64,000 nt of DNA. Source: Taxillus chinensis. Lineage: Eukaryota > Streptophyta > Magnoliopsida > Santalales > Loranthaceae. Both the position numbers and the translations under genes were made by a program. The notes beneath the pieces are model-generated. The model was not told the DNA's origin. It saw nothing but the letters and a program-made list of their open reading frames with translations, and made no database searches. The DNA is taken from NCBI GenBank assembly GCA_023512835.1, contig CM042085.1, positions 36,286,324 to 36,350,323 on the forward strand. Reading direction: 5' to 3'. Below are positions 1-12,530 of the stretch, one piece after another; position 1 is the first letter of the stretch; each line of letters opens with the position of its first letter.

Positions 1-1812
1 TTACAACCCAAGTGATAACGCCTTATCGATCGGGACATTCCATGCGGACAGGAATTCTTTGACGCTTTGGGTAGTTCCCAACAACGTAGTTCTCTCCACC
101 CTGGAAAAGCCTCCTACCGCAACATGACAATAACGGAATCCTCGGTGTCACCACTCACAGGTCACAAAGGAATTCTTTGCCTCCGGGACATACTCCACCT
201 CATGGCCCACTAACCCTGCTATACCAGCCGTCACGTCCTATCTCAACACACCAACAAAACACTTTCAAACGACCAAGAAATGCTCGGGCTCTAGCCTCGG
301 CTTAATGTGATCATCGCCATTCCTCCGGGTGGCACAGGAAACAAGACATGCAAACGCCCGATTCGGGACCTTCACGTAGTTCCCAAACACACCAACACCT
401 TGATAACGTGAACCGTCTCCCTTACCGCGTGATACTTGTACCCGAAAGGTTTTCAAGAGCACAAATGTGAGTCATCCGCCTTACCAGCCTTGCTCTAAAA
501 CATGCACCTTTGTGACATCCGCCCGATATAAATCGCTCCCCAAGGAGTAGCACTAATACCCCTTCCAAGCAAAAACTGCCAACTGACTCAATTCTGGGGA
601 TCAAACAACCCCCCCGTTGTTTTTTTTTTTAACTTACCAACAGTTTAATAACACCAGACAAGGAAGAACATAAACAATCATCACTTCTAACACTCTTCCT
701 CATCCTCACACCACAGTTACTATACCAATACACCATGCCTCATCCTTCTCTACGCGTATGTGTCGTAACACCCACACGTAGCACTCCGCTATATACCTCT
801 ACCACTTATGCAATACATACAACAACACAATGCCGCATTTTCGCACATTCTCAACACATGCAACGAAACACAAGACTCTGACGAGTAGAACGTACCAATT
901 TTTATTTTATTTTTATTTTTATTTTTTTTATTTTTTTTATTTTTACACCTTCTCCTCAAGATACACACCAAAGGAATGGCCCTACCATGCACAAGCACAC
1001 CAGACCCCTAGAGAAATGTTTTCCGATGTGGGTAAAAAGCCCGAACAAGGCCTGCCAAATCTCACTTGCTTACCTCTTTTTACCAATTGGATGCATCGGG
1101 CACGACCCTTGAAACCCACTCACACTGATAGTTGAGCTCCAAACACTTCACATTTTACACGTGTGCATCCCCATTTCACAACATGTTCTAAGAACATCAC
1201 TCATGGTCTTTCACACTCGACAAACATGACACATGGCCCTTGCTTGACCATCCGAGAACCCAGAACACCTATATAGTTACTAACCGTAACTTGCAACGAC
1301 CACTCTAGCCAACAAGATAACACTTCAAGGACTCTAAGAGCAAAGTATACTAGCCTGCGTTTTCCCCTCAACCACAACGCTTGGAAAAGAAAGGTAACCA
1401 TAGAAATATCCCTTTCAAGTAGTACTCCAACACATACCTCTATCTGCTTAAGGACATATTTCTATTAATCAAGGTTGCCAAGGAGGTGTCACACAATAAC
1501 CCACAAGCCATCACTTCACACCTCAAGCTCTACTAACTAGCCAATCTAAATTTCCTCCCACCGGCAAAAAGGTAGCCTACAAGATTTGGTCACTCGATTA
1601 TCAACACGTGCCAAAGTTGAATACCACTCACATATAAAATCAACACCCATATATATTCATTAGTTACTTATTATTCTTCTAGCGTTATGAATCTATATTT
1701 ACTCTTTTTTTACTTATTTATTTCCTAACAGGTCACCAACCACATCCATTCGAAATGCTAACTCAAACGGGACATGATAAAGTCCACCCGCCTCACATAA
1801 CTAGTACGAGAC
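1..1812 (-). other. unassigned internal sequence of G1
   Basis: No recognisable coding domain on either strand. Short minus-strand open frames (for example 265-462 and 422-604) match nothing I know. A T/A-rich low-complexity stretch lies at about 900-946. By position this should be the part of G1 downstream of gag. Confidence 0.4.
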
Positions 1813-2130
1813 TCAACCGACAACCCACCAAAGGGGCACGATACCACCAATGAAGTTCTGTCTTGCTCTTCTACGGGCCTCACTAGCTAGTCCTCCAGCA
1901 TCACTCCCGGTCCTACCAAAACAGATCGTACGAAGATGTCCGACTTTTCCACAGAGGCGACACCGTCTTGCTCGTGGCACACTCTCTTTTCCAAAGTCTC
2001 GGTTGTCCACAGCAAGCGTAACCCTTTGGGAAACGGGGCTCAAACGGGAGTGTTGAGGGTTGATCCTCACCCAAGCTCCTCTCAATGACATGGGTTGATA
2101 GCTCTCGGCGTACCTCGCACCTCGCTCCAA
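1813..2130 (-). pseudogene. gag: gag fragment with CCHC zinc knuckle
   Basis: A 105-residue open frame on the minus strand, about 0.9 kb downstream of the G1 primer site. Residues 57-70 read CRLCGKVGHLRTIC, a perfect C-x2-C-x4-H-x4-C knuckle (codons at 1921-1962), preceded by a basic stretch (RARR). This knuckle is the nucleic-acid-binding part of retroviral and retrotransposon Gag, which packages the RNA genome. No capsid domain can be read upstream and the frame closes soon after the knuckle, so this is a remnant. Other CCHC proteins exist, but the position behind a primer site and LTR makes retrotransposon Gag the best reading. Confidence 0.6.
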
Positions 2131-3043
2131 CTTAGTTGTCGAATCTCATCCCTCACCTCTAGAATAATCGGGTCAAAGATGCCAACTTTGCGTGATTAGT
2201 TTATCACCTTCAACCTTACAACCTCTCTCACTTGCCCAACCCGAGTCGCACCTCCTCTGTTACCTCAACAGTCGCACGGTTTATAGTTCTCGAAACATTG
2301 GTTACGCGAAAAGGTAGTGCTCCAGATTAACACTAAACGATCTCAACAATCGCGAGACCGCTACCGACTGCAGCTTAAGTTATAACACGCGTTATTACCA
2401 CACAAGTCCATAGGTTCACATTTAACGTCTATACCAATTTTACATTCCATTGCATTGCTCATAACCACTCTTATTTCACATAGTACCAAACAAATCATAT
2501 GCTCAACCATTCACAGAACACCAACATTATTGTATATTTAATTTATTTAATTTTCCGTTCAATTCACATTTTACAAGCTTCAAGTTCAGAAGCACTCGGC
2601 TTCAATACCACAAATTCTTTTCCATACTTTCATGCTCAAATCATCACAAATTTTCAGAGTTGCACTATTGAAACTTTATCACGTTCAAACCATTTATCCA
2701 TGCAATTACACACACTGCACACATTTCGGTTCTCATTAAACCACATTGCACAAACACACAACTCAAGTTGTCATAAAATCGAGTTAATCGAGTTGCATGA
2801 TTAAATCACGTTCTTCATGTTTCCCTCTCACATGCTTTATCTCTGTTACCCACACAATCACACAAAGACAACAAATGCAACTAGTGCCCTAATGCCAATG
2901 CATGCAAATCCTACCTCAGTCCGGACTACCCCAAGTACACCTTAGAGGCTCCAAGAGGACCGTGTTGATCAGGCACGTCCCTCCCGGTTTCCTCCAAAGG
3001 ACTCAAGATAACCAGATCCGCCCACTACCCTAGGCCAACTAGA

Positions 3044-3059
3044 CCATGCTCCGATACCA
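3044..3059 (-). promoter_or_regulatory. primer binding site of G1 (tRNA-iMet type)
   Basis: On the minus strand the LTR end (GATGTGACA) is followed after a few bases by TGGTATCGGAGCATGG. This matches the TGGTATC-AGAGC class complementary to the 3' end of initiator tRNA-Met with one change. It fixes orientation and marks the inner edge of the 5' LTR. Confidence 0.75.
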
Positions 3060-3527
3060 TATTGTCACATCCCGGTTTTCCAACCCGAGGAGACCAGACG
3101 TGACCCTCCCTTTACCCGGGTTTGGATAAAGGGGTGGAACACAACATACACTTCAAAACCAAAAGCACACAATTATTTAATTGAAACCATATGCCTTTAT
3201 TATGTTTCAAACTTCATTACAATACCTCCCATTTGGTTACAATGCCTCAACAAAATTACATAATGCAAATAACACAAAACAAAGCCACAAAAACAAAACT
3301 CTTCCACCTTGGTGTTCCCACCTAACGCCCTAGGTTCCTGCAAGAAAATACACCACATAGGAGGGTGAGCATCCACGTCTCAGTGGGGATCAAGTCTCCC
3401 AACCCATCCCATGCTCCTAGCATCTACATGCCATGTGTACAAGTGCAGTGTCGTGTTACAATCATTTCAGCAGAACAATAACAAACCACACCCGTAGTTA
3501 CAATTCTCTATCACACAAGCCACAAGT

Positions 3528-3675
3528 GATTTAACCGCCTCTTCAGGCCACCGATTTAACCGCCTCTCGGGCAAAGTAGTTTAACCGCCTCTTCAGGCAA
3601 AGTAATTTAACCGCCTCTTCAGGCCACTGGTTTAACCGCCTCTCGAGCAAAGTAATTTAACCGCCTCTTCGAGCC
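3528..3675. repeat. 26-bp tandem repeat, 6 copies
   Basis: Six head-to-tail copies of a unit beginning TTTAACCGCCTC, with alternating tails (AGGCCAC or GGCAAAGTA). It lies inside the G1 LTR downstream of the inferred transcription start. It is a local minisatellite, not a CRISPR: units abut with no unique spacers. Confidence 0.85.
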
Positions 3676-4238
3676 GGATACCACGCTTATGCCACACACC
3701 ACGGTCACTCAAGCATAAAACCAAACACTTGGTGTGCACCCGTTCACAAGTGCACAACCCGACCATTCGGGCAATAGAACAAACACCCAGCATGCATACA
3801 TACACCAAATCACAAGTCCAGCCACAGGCACATTATCAAACACATACTGGCATATTCACACGGACATATTCACACGGGCATTTTATCGAACACTTAATAT
3901 GCACTAACCACCCAACTCAGAAATCACACCAAAACGCCACCGAAGGCCAACATTCATATAGGAGGTCACACCTATATGAATTTACATATAAATAATATAG
4001 CAATAACAATAGAAACTTGATAAATCCTTTACACGGGCCTAACCCCTGAACGCACTAGTGAGATGCAACCCTTACCTTAACGAAGATCCTCCTTGCTCCC
4101 ACGCTAGACGCCGTCCTTCCCACGCAAGACGCTCCGAGAAGAACCCTTGCAGTTCTCCTCCTTTCCCTCTCTCTAGCTCTCTCTCTCCACGACGGCGTTG
4201 GGAAACCCCTAACCCTAGAACAAGGAGTCTCCTCATCC

Positions 4239-4279
4239 TTATATAGACCCCCCATTATCAAACGACGTAGTTTTGATTA
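4239..4279 (-). promoter_or_regulatory. TATA box and inverted repeat in G1 LTR
   Basis: Minus-strand TATATAA (4239-4245) lies just downstream of the imperfect inverted repeat ATCAAA(A)C / GTTTTGAT around an ACGT-containing spacer (about 4257-4277). A CT-rich leader follows at 4160-4190. The same order (inverted repeat, TATA, CT/GA repeat) is found in the Athila LTRs and in LTR C, which supports this as the core promoter. Confidence 0.55.
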
Positions 4280-4831
4280 CACAGCTACCACCTTCTCGCT
4301 TCCATACACGCCAAAATATCCACAATTCCAACATGGTCCTTTGGAAAAGATGATTAGAATAACAAAACTAAGGTAACCATGCAAAAACATGCTTGTACGC
4401 CAATTTGAACGCCAATTCCCCATTGGCATGCACCTCAAATGCACTCAAACTTCACCCCAAGCCTCCTTTGCATCTTGTAGAGGTCTAGGAAGCAAAAATA
4501 TGCTTGCAGGTGAAATGGGTGAATTCATGCAGCTCAAATGCTCACGAAATTCTGTGGTAGGTAGAGGACCTCATTCTAAGAAACTTGTTTCTTACGCCAA
4601 TTGTTTGAGGCCATCTACTAGGTCAAAAAGTAAGCTCAAGATCAGCCAAAACAACTTAAAACCACCGTATACGCATAAGCATCTTCCTAGGGCATAAAGG
4701 TACGTTATCACTTGTCACATGCACCTCCCAAAAGTCCCCTCTTGGGCTCATCTCTTACCTCAAACTTGTGCACCAACATCCAAGGTGTTTGTGGTTAACT
4801 TCTTACGCACGGTTACGTATGGGTCATTACA

Positions 4832-5150
4832 GAGCATTACCAAAGAACAATTTATAGACATTTCCTTGTTTGTGTCCATTTAACTTTACCTCTTTGGAGA
4901 CAAGATCTATAATCGTGCGGGTGTGTTTAGTGAACAACACTTTATAACCCTTGTCACACAATTGACTTATGCTCAACAGGTTATGTTTGAGACCTTGAAC
5001 AACGGAATACATTCCCGAATTGAAACGCAGAACCATTAGAGAGAGTAACCTTACCAACAATCTTACCCTTTTTTGTTATCCCCAAATGTGACGAGATGAG
5101 CTGAACCTCCCTTACTTCACTCAGCAGAGAGACATAAATGCATCGTAGTA
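4832..5150 (-). pseudogene. pol: copia gag-pre-integrase domain, cut by G1
   Basis: The minus frame contains VQGLKHNLLSISQLCDKGY followed by VKLNGHKQGNVYKL, the classic stretch between protease and integrase in plant Ty1/copia polyproteins. Just upstream (about 5060-5110) NKKGKIVG, the end of the protease region, can be read in another frame. The reading is interrupted abruptly at 4832 by the G1 LTR. The pieces lie in different frames, so the copy is dead. Confidence 0.75.
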
Positions 5151-6599
5151 TGCAGGCAGAGGGCCTTTGTCAAGTACCACCGGCCTGGAATTGATCTTTT
5201 GTTTCCCGGTGGCTACTTTGACTTCATGTACTGTTCTACTGAAATGACCTATGTCTTGGGGGTCAATTGTGCTTGGGCTTTAGGTAAGTGAAAGCTGAAT
5301 TAATAATTTTGGTTTCAATAAGTCGGAGATGATTTGATTTTCTATGCTAACTCATGTGATCCCTCATTAAATTTGTTAGCAATTTTGTTCTTTGGGCTCT
5401 TTGTAGATTCTCCTTCCTTATGGTTACTCTTGGCGGCTTTACTAGGCACGGAATTGACATTTTTCTTCACGGGTTTAGGAGTTGTGTTCTTTGGTGAGAT
5501 AACTGTGTGTCAGGTTGCTTTCTTCTTCTATCTGAGTTATGAGGTTGCGGATTTTAGTTGATGTGTAATTGCTTAAGGCTTTCCCGATTTCGGTAGCAAT
5601 TTCATTCTTAGGATACTCGAGGTAGAATCTAGACCACGGAAAGGTGTCTAACTTCACGGATGGGGCGATTAACGGGATTGAGTTGGACATTTTGTCTCAA
5701 GGGTTTGATTAGAGTGTTAAGAGGCTGCCTGGGTTCTCTCACATATCCTAGACCGCTGTTCTTAGCTCTCCCCAGCATAGACAAACTTAGGCTTGGAGAA
5801 ACTTGACCTTCTTGGATGAGCTGATCTCAAACGTAGCGATATGTGCGCTGAGTTTGTCTTTGTCAATACTACACCCTTACCGCCGTTGGGATCTAGAGGA
5901 CAAGTTGACTAAAGGTTGACTTTCGGTTCTATCGATCAATGCATCATCAACGTCTAGATGCAATAGTACCCGTATCTTTAAGTTCGGGTGTTACGGGTTT
6001 GGGTGGATAAGTAAGACCATTGATACCTCCTTTCCACAATCAAAGAGCACCTGCCGGCAGGAACAAGCTAGCAAGACACTTGTGCACAGGGGTAAATCGG
6101 GCCTTGGCTATTTGGTCTTGAGAGAAACCCAGGCCTAAGGCTAAACCTTTAACATCCTGGAGTGGTCCTAAAGTGGGCAACAATCTTAGCGAATCTTGCC
6201 ACTTTTGACTAATTTGTCTTTCTTTTTCGATTCTGCTTGGGTTTACTAGTTCCTTTTCGAACTATCGATGTCTAATTAGCCATTTTTAATTATCCAGACT
6301 TTGTCCAAAAGATCATCATGTGTCCTTCTCATCTCACTCACTTTAGCTCTTAATTTTCTCTCTTGTTCTTTCATAGTCATCTATAAGTCTCTATATTCAC
6401 ATGAAAGCCTTTCCGATTAGAGTAGTATCTTTCTTTGTCGAAGCTTTCATAGGAAGAAATTGTTCTCTCTTTCTTTGAGAGCTCTATAGGTATCTTCATA
6501 ATCAATGTAGAGCTGTTCTTAAGTTCTTACCTTGAGGGAGGTGAATGGTGACCATGAAGCCGATGAGACCTTTTTCCTTCTTTTCCTCATCGAGATGAT
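5151..6599 (-). other. gag-protease spacer of A2, degenerate
   Basis: Stop-rich sequence that parallels 15700-17000 of element A1 (shared stretches around the lysine-rich and LEECSE-like parts). No catalytic protease motif can be read. Open frames here (for example 5334-5561 plus and 5475-5690 minus) are shadows. Confidence 0.5.
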
Positions 6600-7801
6600 A
6601 CTTCTTCCTCCACGGTTTCATTTGTTAAACTTGTTGGGTGACAAGAGCCTTCTTCCTTTTGTCAATCTTTCTTGAGGAGGCTTTGGTCTTCTTTTTAACT
6701 CCAGTGCCTCCTTTTCTCCCTCTTGACTCACGTGATCGCTGAAGTGGAAGTGGTCGGGCGGTTGCAGTGGTAACACTGCAACTTCTCTTATCTTTTCCCT
6801 TAGAAAGATGAGGATGATTTGCCTTGCTTTCTTCCTATAGTTCCCCCTTCTCATGACGGTTTCTTGATCGAAACGCCACCCTCTTCATTTGAGGCGTTAT
6901 CCGAAACAAAGTTCTTTAGCATCATCTTCTTCTTCTTGAAGATGGTTCCCTCGGTTCGAGACCACCTTAAAGGCGATGATTTCTCCTTTTTCTTGGAAGG
7001 GTTCTCAAATGCCTCAAGTTCTTCTTTTGCATTTCGAACATCTTGAGGTCCCCATATAGTGCTTCCAGGCACAAGTTTTCCTCCTTCCGGTGACGGATGG
7101 CTGATGTCTTTATCGATAATCTCAAGGGTAGAGATCTCGGAAAGTTGTCATTCTTGTCCTTGTAAGAGATCTCAACATTGCAAGTCTTAATCCATTGAAT
7201 CGAGACCTGTGGAACCGTTTGTATATCTTTGTTAGTGATTCCTTCGGTTCACATCCGAAGGCTTCATCTCTCGCAAGCATGGAAATCTTGTTGTCCTGTG
7301 CTTGTTCATCTCCTTCATAGATGAGACATAGCTTGTCCCATACCTCCTTCACTGTCTCTAAGTCTTGCACATCCGTGTACATATCGTCATCGAGCGTGAG
7401 AGAAAGTATGGCTTTTGCTTTGAAACCAAGCTTTACTTTCCTCTATTCCACCTTCGACCAAGCGTCTGGGTCCTTCATCATCAACCGGCCTCTTTGCATA
7501 CTCTTTGGGGTGAAAGGCCCGTTCTTTATTGTTTCTAGAGATAGGTGTCAAGCATGTCAAGGTGTGCTCTCATTCTCGCTTTCCATTTGAAAGCGCGGGT
7601 GTGCACATAGGTACTTGGGAGGATGAGCAGGCGGGGATGTCATAGAAGTCTTCTTGTTCTTTCTTATTGCTGCTTAGTACTCGGTCTTCCTGCTCCTGAT
7701 CTCCAGTCACTCCTTTTGGAACACGGTGGCTTCAGTTCCTCAATAGGGCCCGGAGCTTGCTCGGGAGGCTGAGTTATCTTCTTTGGAATCCATGTTGCCA
7801 T
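6600..7801 (-). pseudogene. gag: gag of A2 (UBN2-type), broken
   Basis: Starts at an ATG at 7799-7801, just inside the primer site, at the same place as the gag starts of A1 and B. The fragment at 7122-7382 reads LETVKEVWDKLCLIYEGDE...KESLTKIYKRF, the gag-polypeptide (UBN2) signature of copia elements. The fragment at 6851-7072 (GPQDVRNAKEELEAFENP, lysine-rich) follows. The zinc knuckle around 6740-6780 has lost its pattern (compare IC-DKPDHFLADC in A1). Several frameshifts separate the pieces. Gag would form the RNA-containing particle. Confidence 0.7.
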
Positions 7802-7827
7802 TTAGGGATCTCACTGGTTGTAGAAGC

Positions 7828-7839
7828 GCTTTGATACCA
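7828..7839 (-). promoter_or_regulatory. primer binding site of A2 (tRNA-iMet type)
   Basis: Minus-strand TGGTATCAAAGC directly follows the LTR end GGGACCTACA with a two-base gap, the usual copia arrangement. Confidence 0.8.
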
Positions 7840-7841
7840 AT

Positions 7842-8663
7842 TGTAGGTCCCAAAGTGAGTGCAGAGGGGGTGAATAGACTTTCTTCGAGCGCGAAGCTGG
7901 ACTATTTGTCATGGTATGTTTTACTTCAAGGATAACTATGATGGAAGCATTTATGGAGAAGATGACGGTAGTAATTTGAGTGATAATGTGAGTTATGAAC
8001 TATCATACAAATCTCAGATGTAGTAAATGCTCCTTGTTACGGATCTCGGTTGTGTAAGGAATGGTCCGTGATAATTTGGCTTGTGAAACCAATACGAGGT
8101 TAGACTTGATAATCGTGCTAGATCTTGGATAAACAAGTATATGATGGATCAAAAGGTTTGATCTTGATCTTGTTCAACCTAGGCACAACACTTAGGAAGT
8201 TTTTCTCTCGAAGTCTCTCTCTCAGCGTTCGAACTTCTTTGTGAATTCTTCAAAAGATCTATTTCTTAATGTATGTAAGAATCCTTTTCTTGTGTTCTAT
8301 GTATTCCACGCTTTTAGAGAAAGAGACTAACTCCTTAGTGTATTTAGTTTTATCTTGATCTTGGTTCAATGTAGCGCACAACGATTTGCATGCCCATATT
8401 CCTTGCGATGGATCTTGGCCGTTCATCCGTGGAAAGTGGTTGATCGCAATTAATGCGGCATTAATTGCACTCCACCTGCTCGAGACGGCGTGAGCTTCTT
8501 GTCTGAAACCCTAGTTTGAAGATATCGCTAAGTGAATATGCTTAGGGTTTTAAGTATGCCTTGAAGGTGGGTGCCTTGTAGGTTTGATGACCTCGAAGAT
8601 TTTGTTAAAGCGAGGTTGGGGACATTTACTTCGAGTTTACGGTGTTGATATGCGAGTCTACGA
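7842..8663 (-). repeat. family A LTR, truncated (A2 5' LTR)
   Basis: The minus-strand LTR ends GGGACCTACA at 7842, as in the A1 and A3 LTRs. Homology to A1 continues to about GCGAGTCTACGAC near 8650, then stops; the terminal TGTTGGGAATATA is missing. What remains is the 3' half of the LTR. Confidence 0.7.
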
Positions 8664-10603
8664 CATAAATCACAACAATATTTAGCACGAATCGGTCATC
8701 ATTTTATTTATTTATTTATTTACTATTATTACTAGCATTATAAGTATACTTTTTTTATTAGTTTTTATTATACATTTATCATTCTATCAATAACTGGTTT
8801 ACCACCATAGCAAAGGTCCACCTGACAGCAACACTACACAAGGTGGCGCAACCAACAACGAGCAACGACTCAAAAAACAAGTAGGCCAACAACCCATCAA
8901 TATTTATTGGACAAATCAATGCAATTATAAAATTGAAATTTAGCGGAATCATCATCATCCCCATTCATAGCAATCAACCAATAATCCTTACCACATTTAA
9001 CCGGCGAGGAAATATAATGTAATCAACATAAAACCAACAACACAACAACACGGTGTGGGAAATCAATACAATCACATTCACAAGTTAACAAGGAAGTGAA
9101 TATTTCAAACATCGTTCATTAGTGTCAACCAACAATTCATAGAGTAATGACCACCCAATGACATACAACAAAGTCACATTAACAACATATCATACAATCA
9201 ACTACATTAGTCAACATGTTTTTTTATTTTATTTTATTTTATTTTATCCTTTTTTTAGAACACACAAAGTCAATATTCATCTTATTTAAACAACATCATT
9301 GCCCGCTTAACAAGTTACACAATTCAAATCTAGGGGAAAAGGGTAATCTCACTTCCCTATTGTGGTATTCCTCCAAGACCATTTCCGAAACCTCTTATAA
9401 AGTCATAAGAAATATAACTTCCATTGATTCTCAAATTATTTTATCACCTTTTAAATCATTTACTTATTAACATTTTGAAAAGACAAATTATTACAATATT
9501 ATATCTAGCGGAAACGAATTCTTAATCCCATTCCAAAAGACTATGTCATCACTTTACCCCACATTGGTTGACACTTTTAACCTTTTGATTGCCTTAAAAT
9601 GAAAATACGCCATTATTGAATCTACCAATTCTATCATTGTCTTATCATAATATTTAAGCCTAATATCTAATCAATATATATTGTTAGTCATAATTTTTAC
9701 TAGTTTTACCTTATTAATAAATTTATTGCACTTATTTAATCCTTGAATATTTTATCCCATCATTTACCATTGTTGTGCTTTATGCTTTACTTTTATTAAA
9801 TCACATTTTCCAACCATCCAATCCTTTTGCTACTACTTTATATACCACACGTTAGACAAACATGATACATGACCCATAGTCCGTAACATCATAGGGAAAA
9901 TAATCATGACCCACGGTCCATAACAAATAAACAAGAGGCTCAACACCCTTTTCAAGAGATAATTACAAATTATATTACCTCACCAGTGACCCATGGGTCT
10001 ACACCGCATAAATTCATAAGTCCTATCAACATCCATGAGACATTGCCCTCACCTATACACACATCCATCAATAAATCAACCATAAAAGCATGACCTAATA
10101 GGTCCTCATCATATCACAAGGTGGTTCATTTTCCCCCAAAAATCAAGCACATTTGGCTATCATGTTAACGGCCACTAAAGCCTCAATAATTGGTAGGGTT
10201 CATATTTCCCTACCACGACCTCATAATATTAACAAGTGTTTTTTTATAAAGAAAACATTCTAACTCATAGTACTTTGAATCAGTGCTAACATCACTAATA
10301 GTCCCGATACAATGTAAGTCATTAACAACCAATTACACAAATCATTCCAAGCAATCTCAAGAAATTTCATAACTATAAAGTCAAACTATTATCGAGTATC
10401 AAGTGCAACCAATTCCAGTGCCTATAATGCACAACCAATGTCATGTCATGTATACACCCATCCCAATGCATCCAAGATGATCGACTAACACTAAGGTAAC
10501 CAAGGACACCATTAAGGATTGCGTTGATCAGGCACTATCCCCAAAGTCTCCAAGCTCCAAAGTTTCAATCAATCACCCTACTATGCTAGGTCCACTAAAC
10601 CGA
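8664..10603 (-). other. AT-rich non-coding interior of G2
   Basis: No domain recognised in six frames. It contains TTTA and TTTTA microsatellites (8704-8725 and 9220-9250) and two related ATGACCCA(C/T)(A/G)GTCCGTAACA-like segments near 9865-9925. It may be the interior of a non-autonomous element. Confidence 0.4.
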
Positions 10604-10617
10604 CCTGCTTGATACCA
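10604..10617 (-). promoter_or_regulatory. primer binding site of G2 (tRNA-iMet type)
   Basis: Minus-strand TGGTATCAAGCAGG lies three bases inside the LTR end GGGCATGACA. Confidence 0.7.
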
Positions 10618-10620
10618 ACT

Positions 10621-12530
10621 TGTCATGCCCCCAAATACTGGAAGGACCGAAACTAAGAATGTGACTTCCCCATGCCCGTACCAAGGTCAAGGGGTTGATG
10701 ATTAGCACCGATATAAACTACATAAGGGTGTTGTCCGAGGTATACCAATACAATCATACATCAGGGTATTCTTGTACATTCCCACATGCTTATGAAGTTT
10801 AAGAAAATAATTTATTATTAACATAGTCATGCTATAAATCCAATACAACTTCCATAGACCCTAATCCTGGATATTCCAAATAATAAAAATAATTATGTTT
10901 TACAAAATCCATAAACCAAGTATGATAGAATTTGAAACAAATAACAATTAGCTTGAAACAGGTCTTAGCGAATAAGTGATACCTAAAACATGTGAACAAT
11001 TAGGTGTGAGCACAAATCCCGATAAGTGATCTCCATCTCCTCACCATCCTATAACATGAAATCTAAGACTACATAATCGGTGTATGCTTGTGTCGGTGTA
11101 GTATCCCACTTCATCACGATAGCTTACATTAAAACACAAATTATAACATCAAACACATTATAATTCATTCATTAAGGGTTGACATTGAATAATCCAATCA
11201 TCAGCGTGAAATTCCCCTGACCAACTCCTGGATCCCGGTCCTTCAGAGATAGCCATATGTGGGACCTACGATATCCACTAATGACAACTTTGCCACATAT
11301 GGAACCTGGGTTAACCAACCATATTGGGACTGCGGCCTCCTTCTAACCCATATGGGACCCGTGGTTAACTTGACCAATTCCGCCACCAATTTTACACTAA
11401 ACCAACAAATAGAAATTTCCAATATAATCAATATTCGGCATTACAACGTTACAAAATATTTAAATTGCTAAACCAAAAATCAACATGCCACAAGTGACAT
11501 TATATCGACGACAAATAATAGCAAATCCAGATCTACATTTATATTTTCAAACTAATAGTATTAAGCTAAACAATATTTATATGATTAACAAATAATATTT
11601 AACCTAGCGATTATCTATAATATTAAATTAATAACAATATCGAACTTAAACAATATTTACATCATTAAACTGATATTAACAAACCCAAACAATATATATA
11701 AATATCTTAAACTAATGATATCAAACCCAACAATAACTATAGATATATATTTATAACTGAATATATATATATATATATATATACCTATATAATATTCAAT
11801 TGATGAAATGTGCCAATTTTCAACAATCACACTATGAATAATATTTCCAATGTCAATTAAATGATATAAATTCTTAATAATAGAAATCTTGATAATATCA
11901 AGCCCAATGTTATTTATATTAGGACTGCAATATCAATTCCCGATAATATCAATATAATTGATTAATAAGACCTAAAATTTTAAAGTGGAGCATTAAAATA
12001 ATTCCATTCACATTAGGCCAAGGTAGAAAATCCTTTGGGCTAGAGAAGATAAGACAGGTCCAAAAGATCGGCCAAGGCTCTCCTAGGCCCATAGGGCAAG
12101 CACCCTCACGCATGGGGGTGGCAAGGAGCGGCCGCCCCCCTCCAACATATCCGTACGGCGGGGTCCAGTCGGACCCGCCGCCGTCCGCAACCCGGTGTGT
12201 GGGGGCGACAGGTCTTGTCGCCCCTTCCCCTTCCATTACGCTCGCGCGGCGTAGTGTAGAGCGCACAAGTGCGCGGGGTGCGTACACCACTCCATGGGCG
12301 GCAATCGCCCGCCCCTCTTCCATCTCTTTCCCCTCGCAGGATAGCGGCGGTCCACCACCACTCTAGTCCACCTCCGCCACACAAAGTGGTAGATCCCACC
12401 GCCTCCCTTTCCATCTCTCTCGCGCGAAGACGTTTCCACGGTGCCCCACTGCTACCCCTTTCCCCTCCTTCCCATTGGCACGATGACGTCCACACAAAAA
12501 CCGGACCAATGGCCTAGTGCCCCATTAACA
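10621..12530 (-). repeat. 5' LTR of G2
   Basis: The inner end is firm (GGGCATGACA next to the primer site). The outer end is a best guess at TGTTAATGGGGC (12530). It includes an AT-rich half with a TA microsatellite at 11759-11783 and a GC-rich block at about 12060-12510. The GC block gives long open frames on both strands, but none resembles a protein. Confidence 0.5.

Larger units (their letters stand above)
1..4831 (-). mobile_element. Ty3/gypsy-type LTR element G1, partial
   Basis: The element runs right to left. Its 5' LTR is at 3063-4831, a primer binding site follows at 3044-3059, and the internal region continues to the left edge, so the 3' LTR is outside the window. The right boundary is sharp: copia gag-pre-integrase coding sequence resumes directly at 4832, so G1 inserted into copia element A2. 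The interior holds one recognisable gag piece (1813-2130). The rest of 1-3040 is stop-rich, and I see no protease, RT or integrase in it. It could be a non-autonomous (LARD-like) element or an eroded chromovirus. The Ty3/gypsy assignment rests on PBS type, CCHC knuckle and LTR similarity to C. Confidence 0.7.
3063..4831 (-). repeat. 5' LTR of G1
   Basis: On the minus strand it starts TGTAATGACCC and ends GATGTGACA (TG...CA), 1769 bp. From about 4700 down to 4000 it carries a promoter-like module (TATA at 4239-4245, CT-rich leader, inverted repeat near 4257-4277) that is visibly homologous to the LTR of the Athila element and to solo LTR C. The distal part resembles C, including the GGTGAGC-type segment near 3363. 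A 26-bp tandem repeat sits at 3528-3675. Confidence 0.75.
4832..8663 (-). mobile_element. Ty1/copia (Sirevirus-like) element A2, truncated
   Basis: Reads right to left: partial LTR (7842-8663), primer site (7828-7839), gag (7801 to about 6600), spacer, then protease/gag-pre-integrase remnants ending at 4832 where G1 inserted. Integrase and RT should lie beyond G1, outside the window. The LTR end and the gag and pre-integrase sequence match element A1 at 12722-28700, so it belongs to the same family. The LTR is cut at about 8663, after roughly half the length of the A1 LTR. Confidence 0.75.
8664..12530 (-). mobile_element. gypsy-type LTR element G2, one LTR only
   Basis: A 1.9 kb minus-oriented LTR (10621-12530) is followed by a primer site and about 1.9 kb of AT-rich non-coding DNA, which ends where the truncated family A LTR begins. 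No second LTR is seen, so the element was truncated or is a recombination product. LTR organisation (terminal TGT...GACA, GTGAGC segment) resembles G1 and C. Confidence 0.5.

Noticed and set aside
789..1135. Lysine/asparagine-rich and Phe/Tyr-rich frames near 900
   Set aside because: Products of the T/A low-complexity stretch.
11949..12517. GC-rich block with long overlapping frames on both strands, as a host gene or CpG island promoter
   Set aside because: Inside the G2 LTR; frames overlap on both strands with no recognisable protein, the pattern of high-GC composition.
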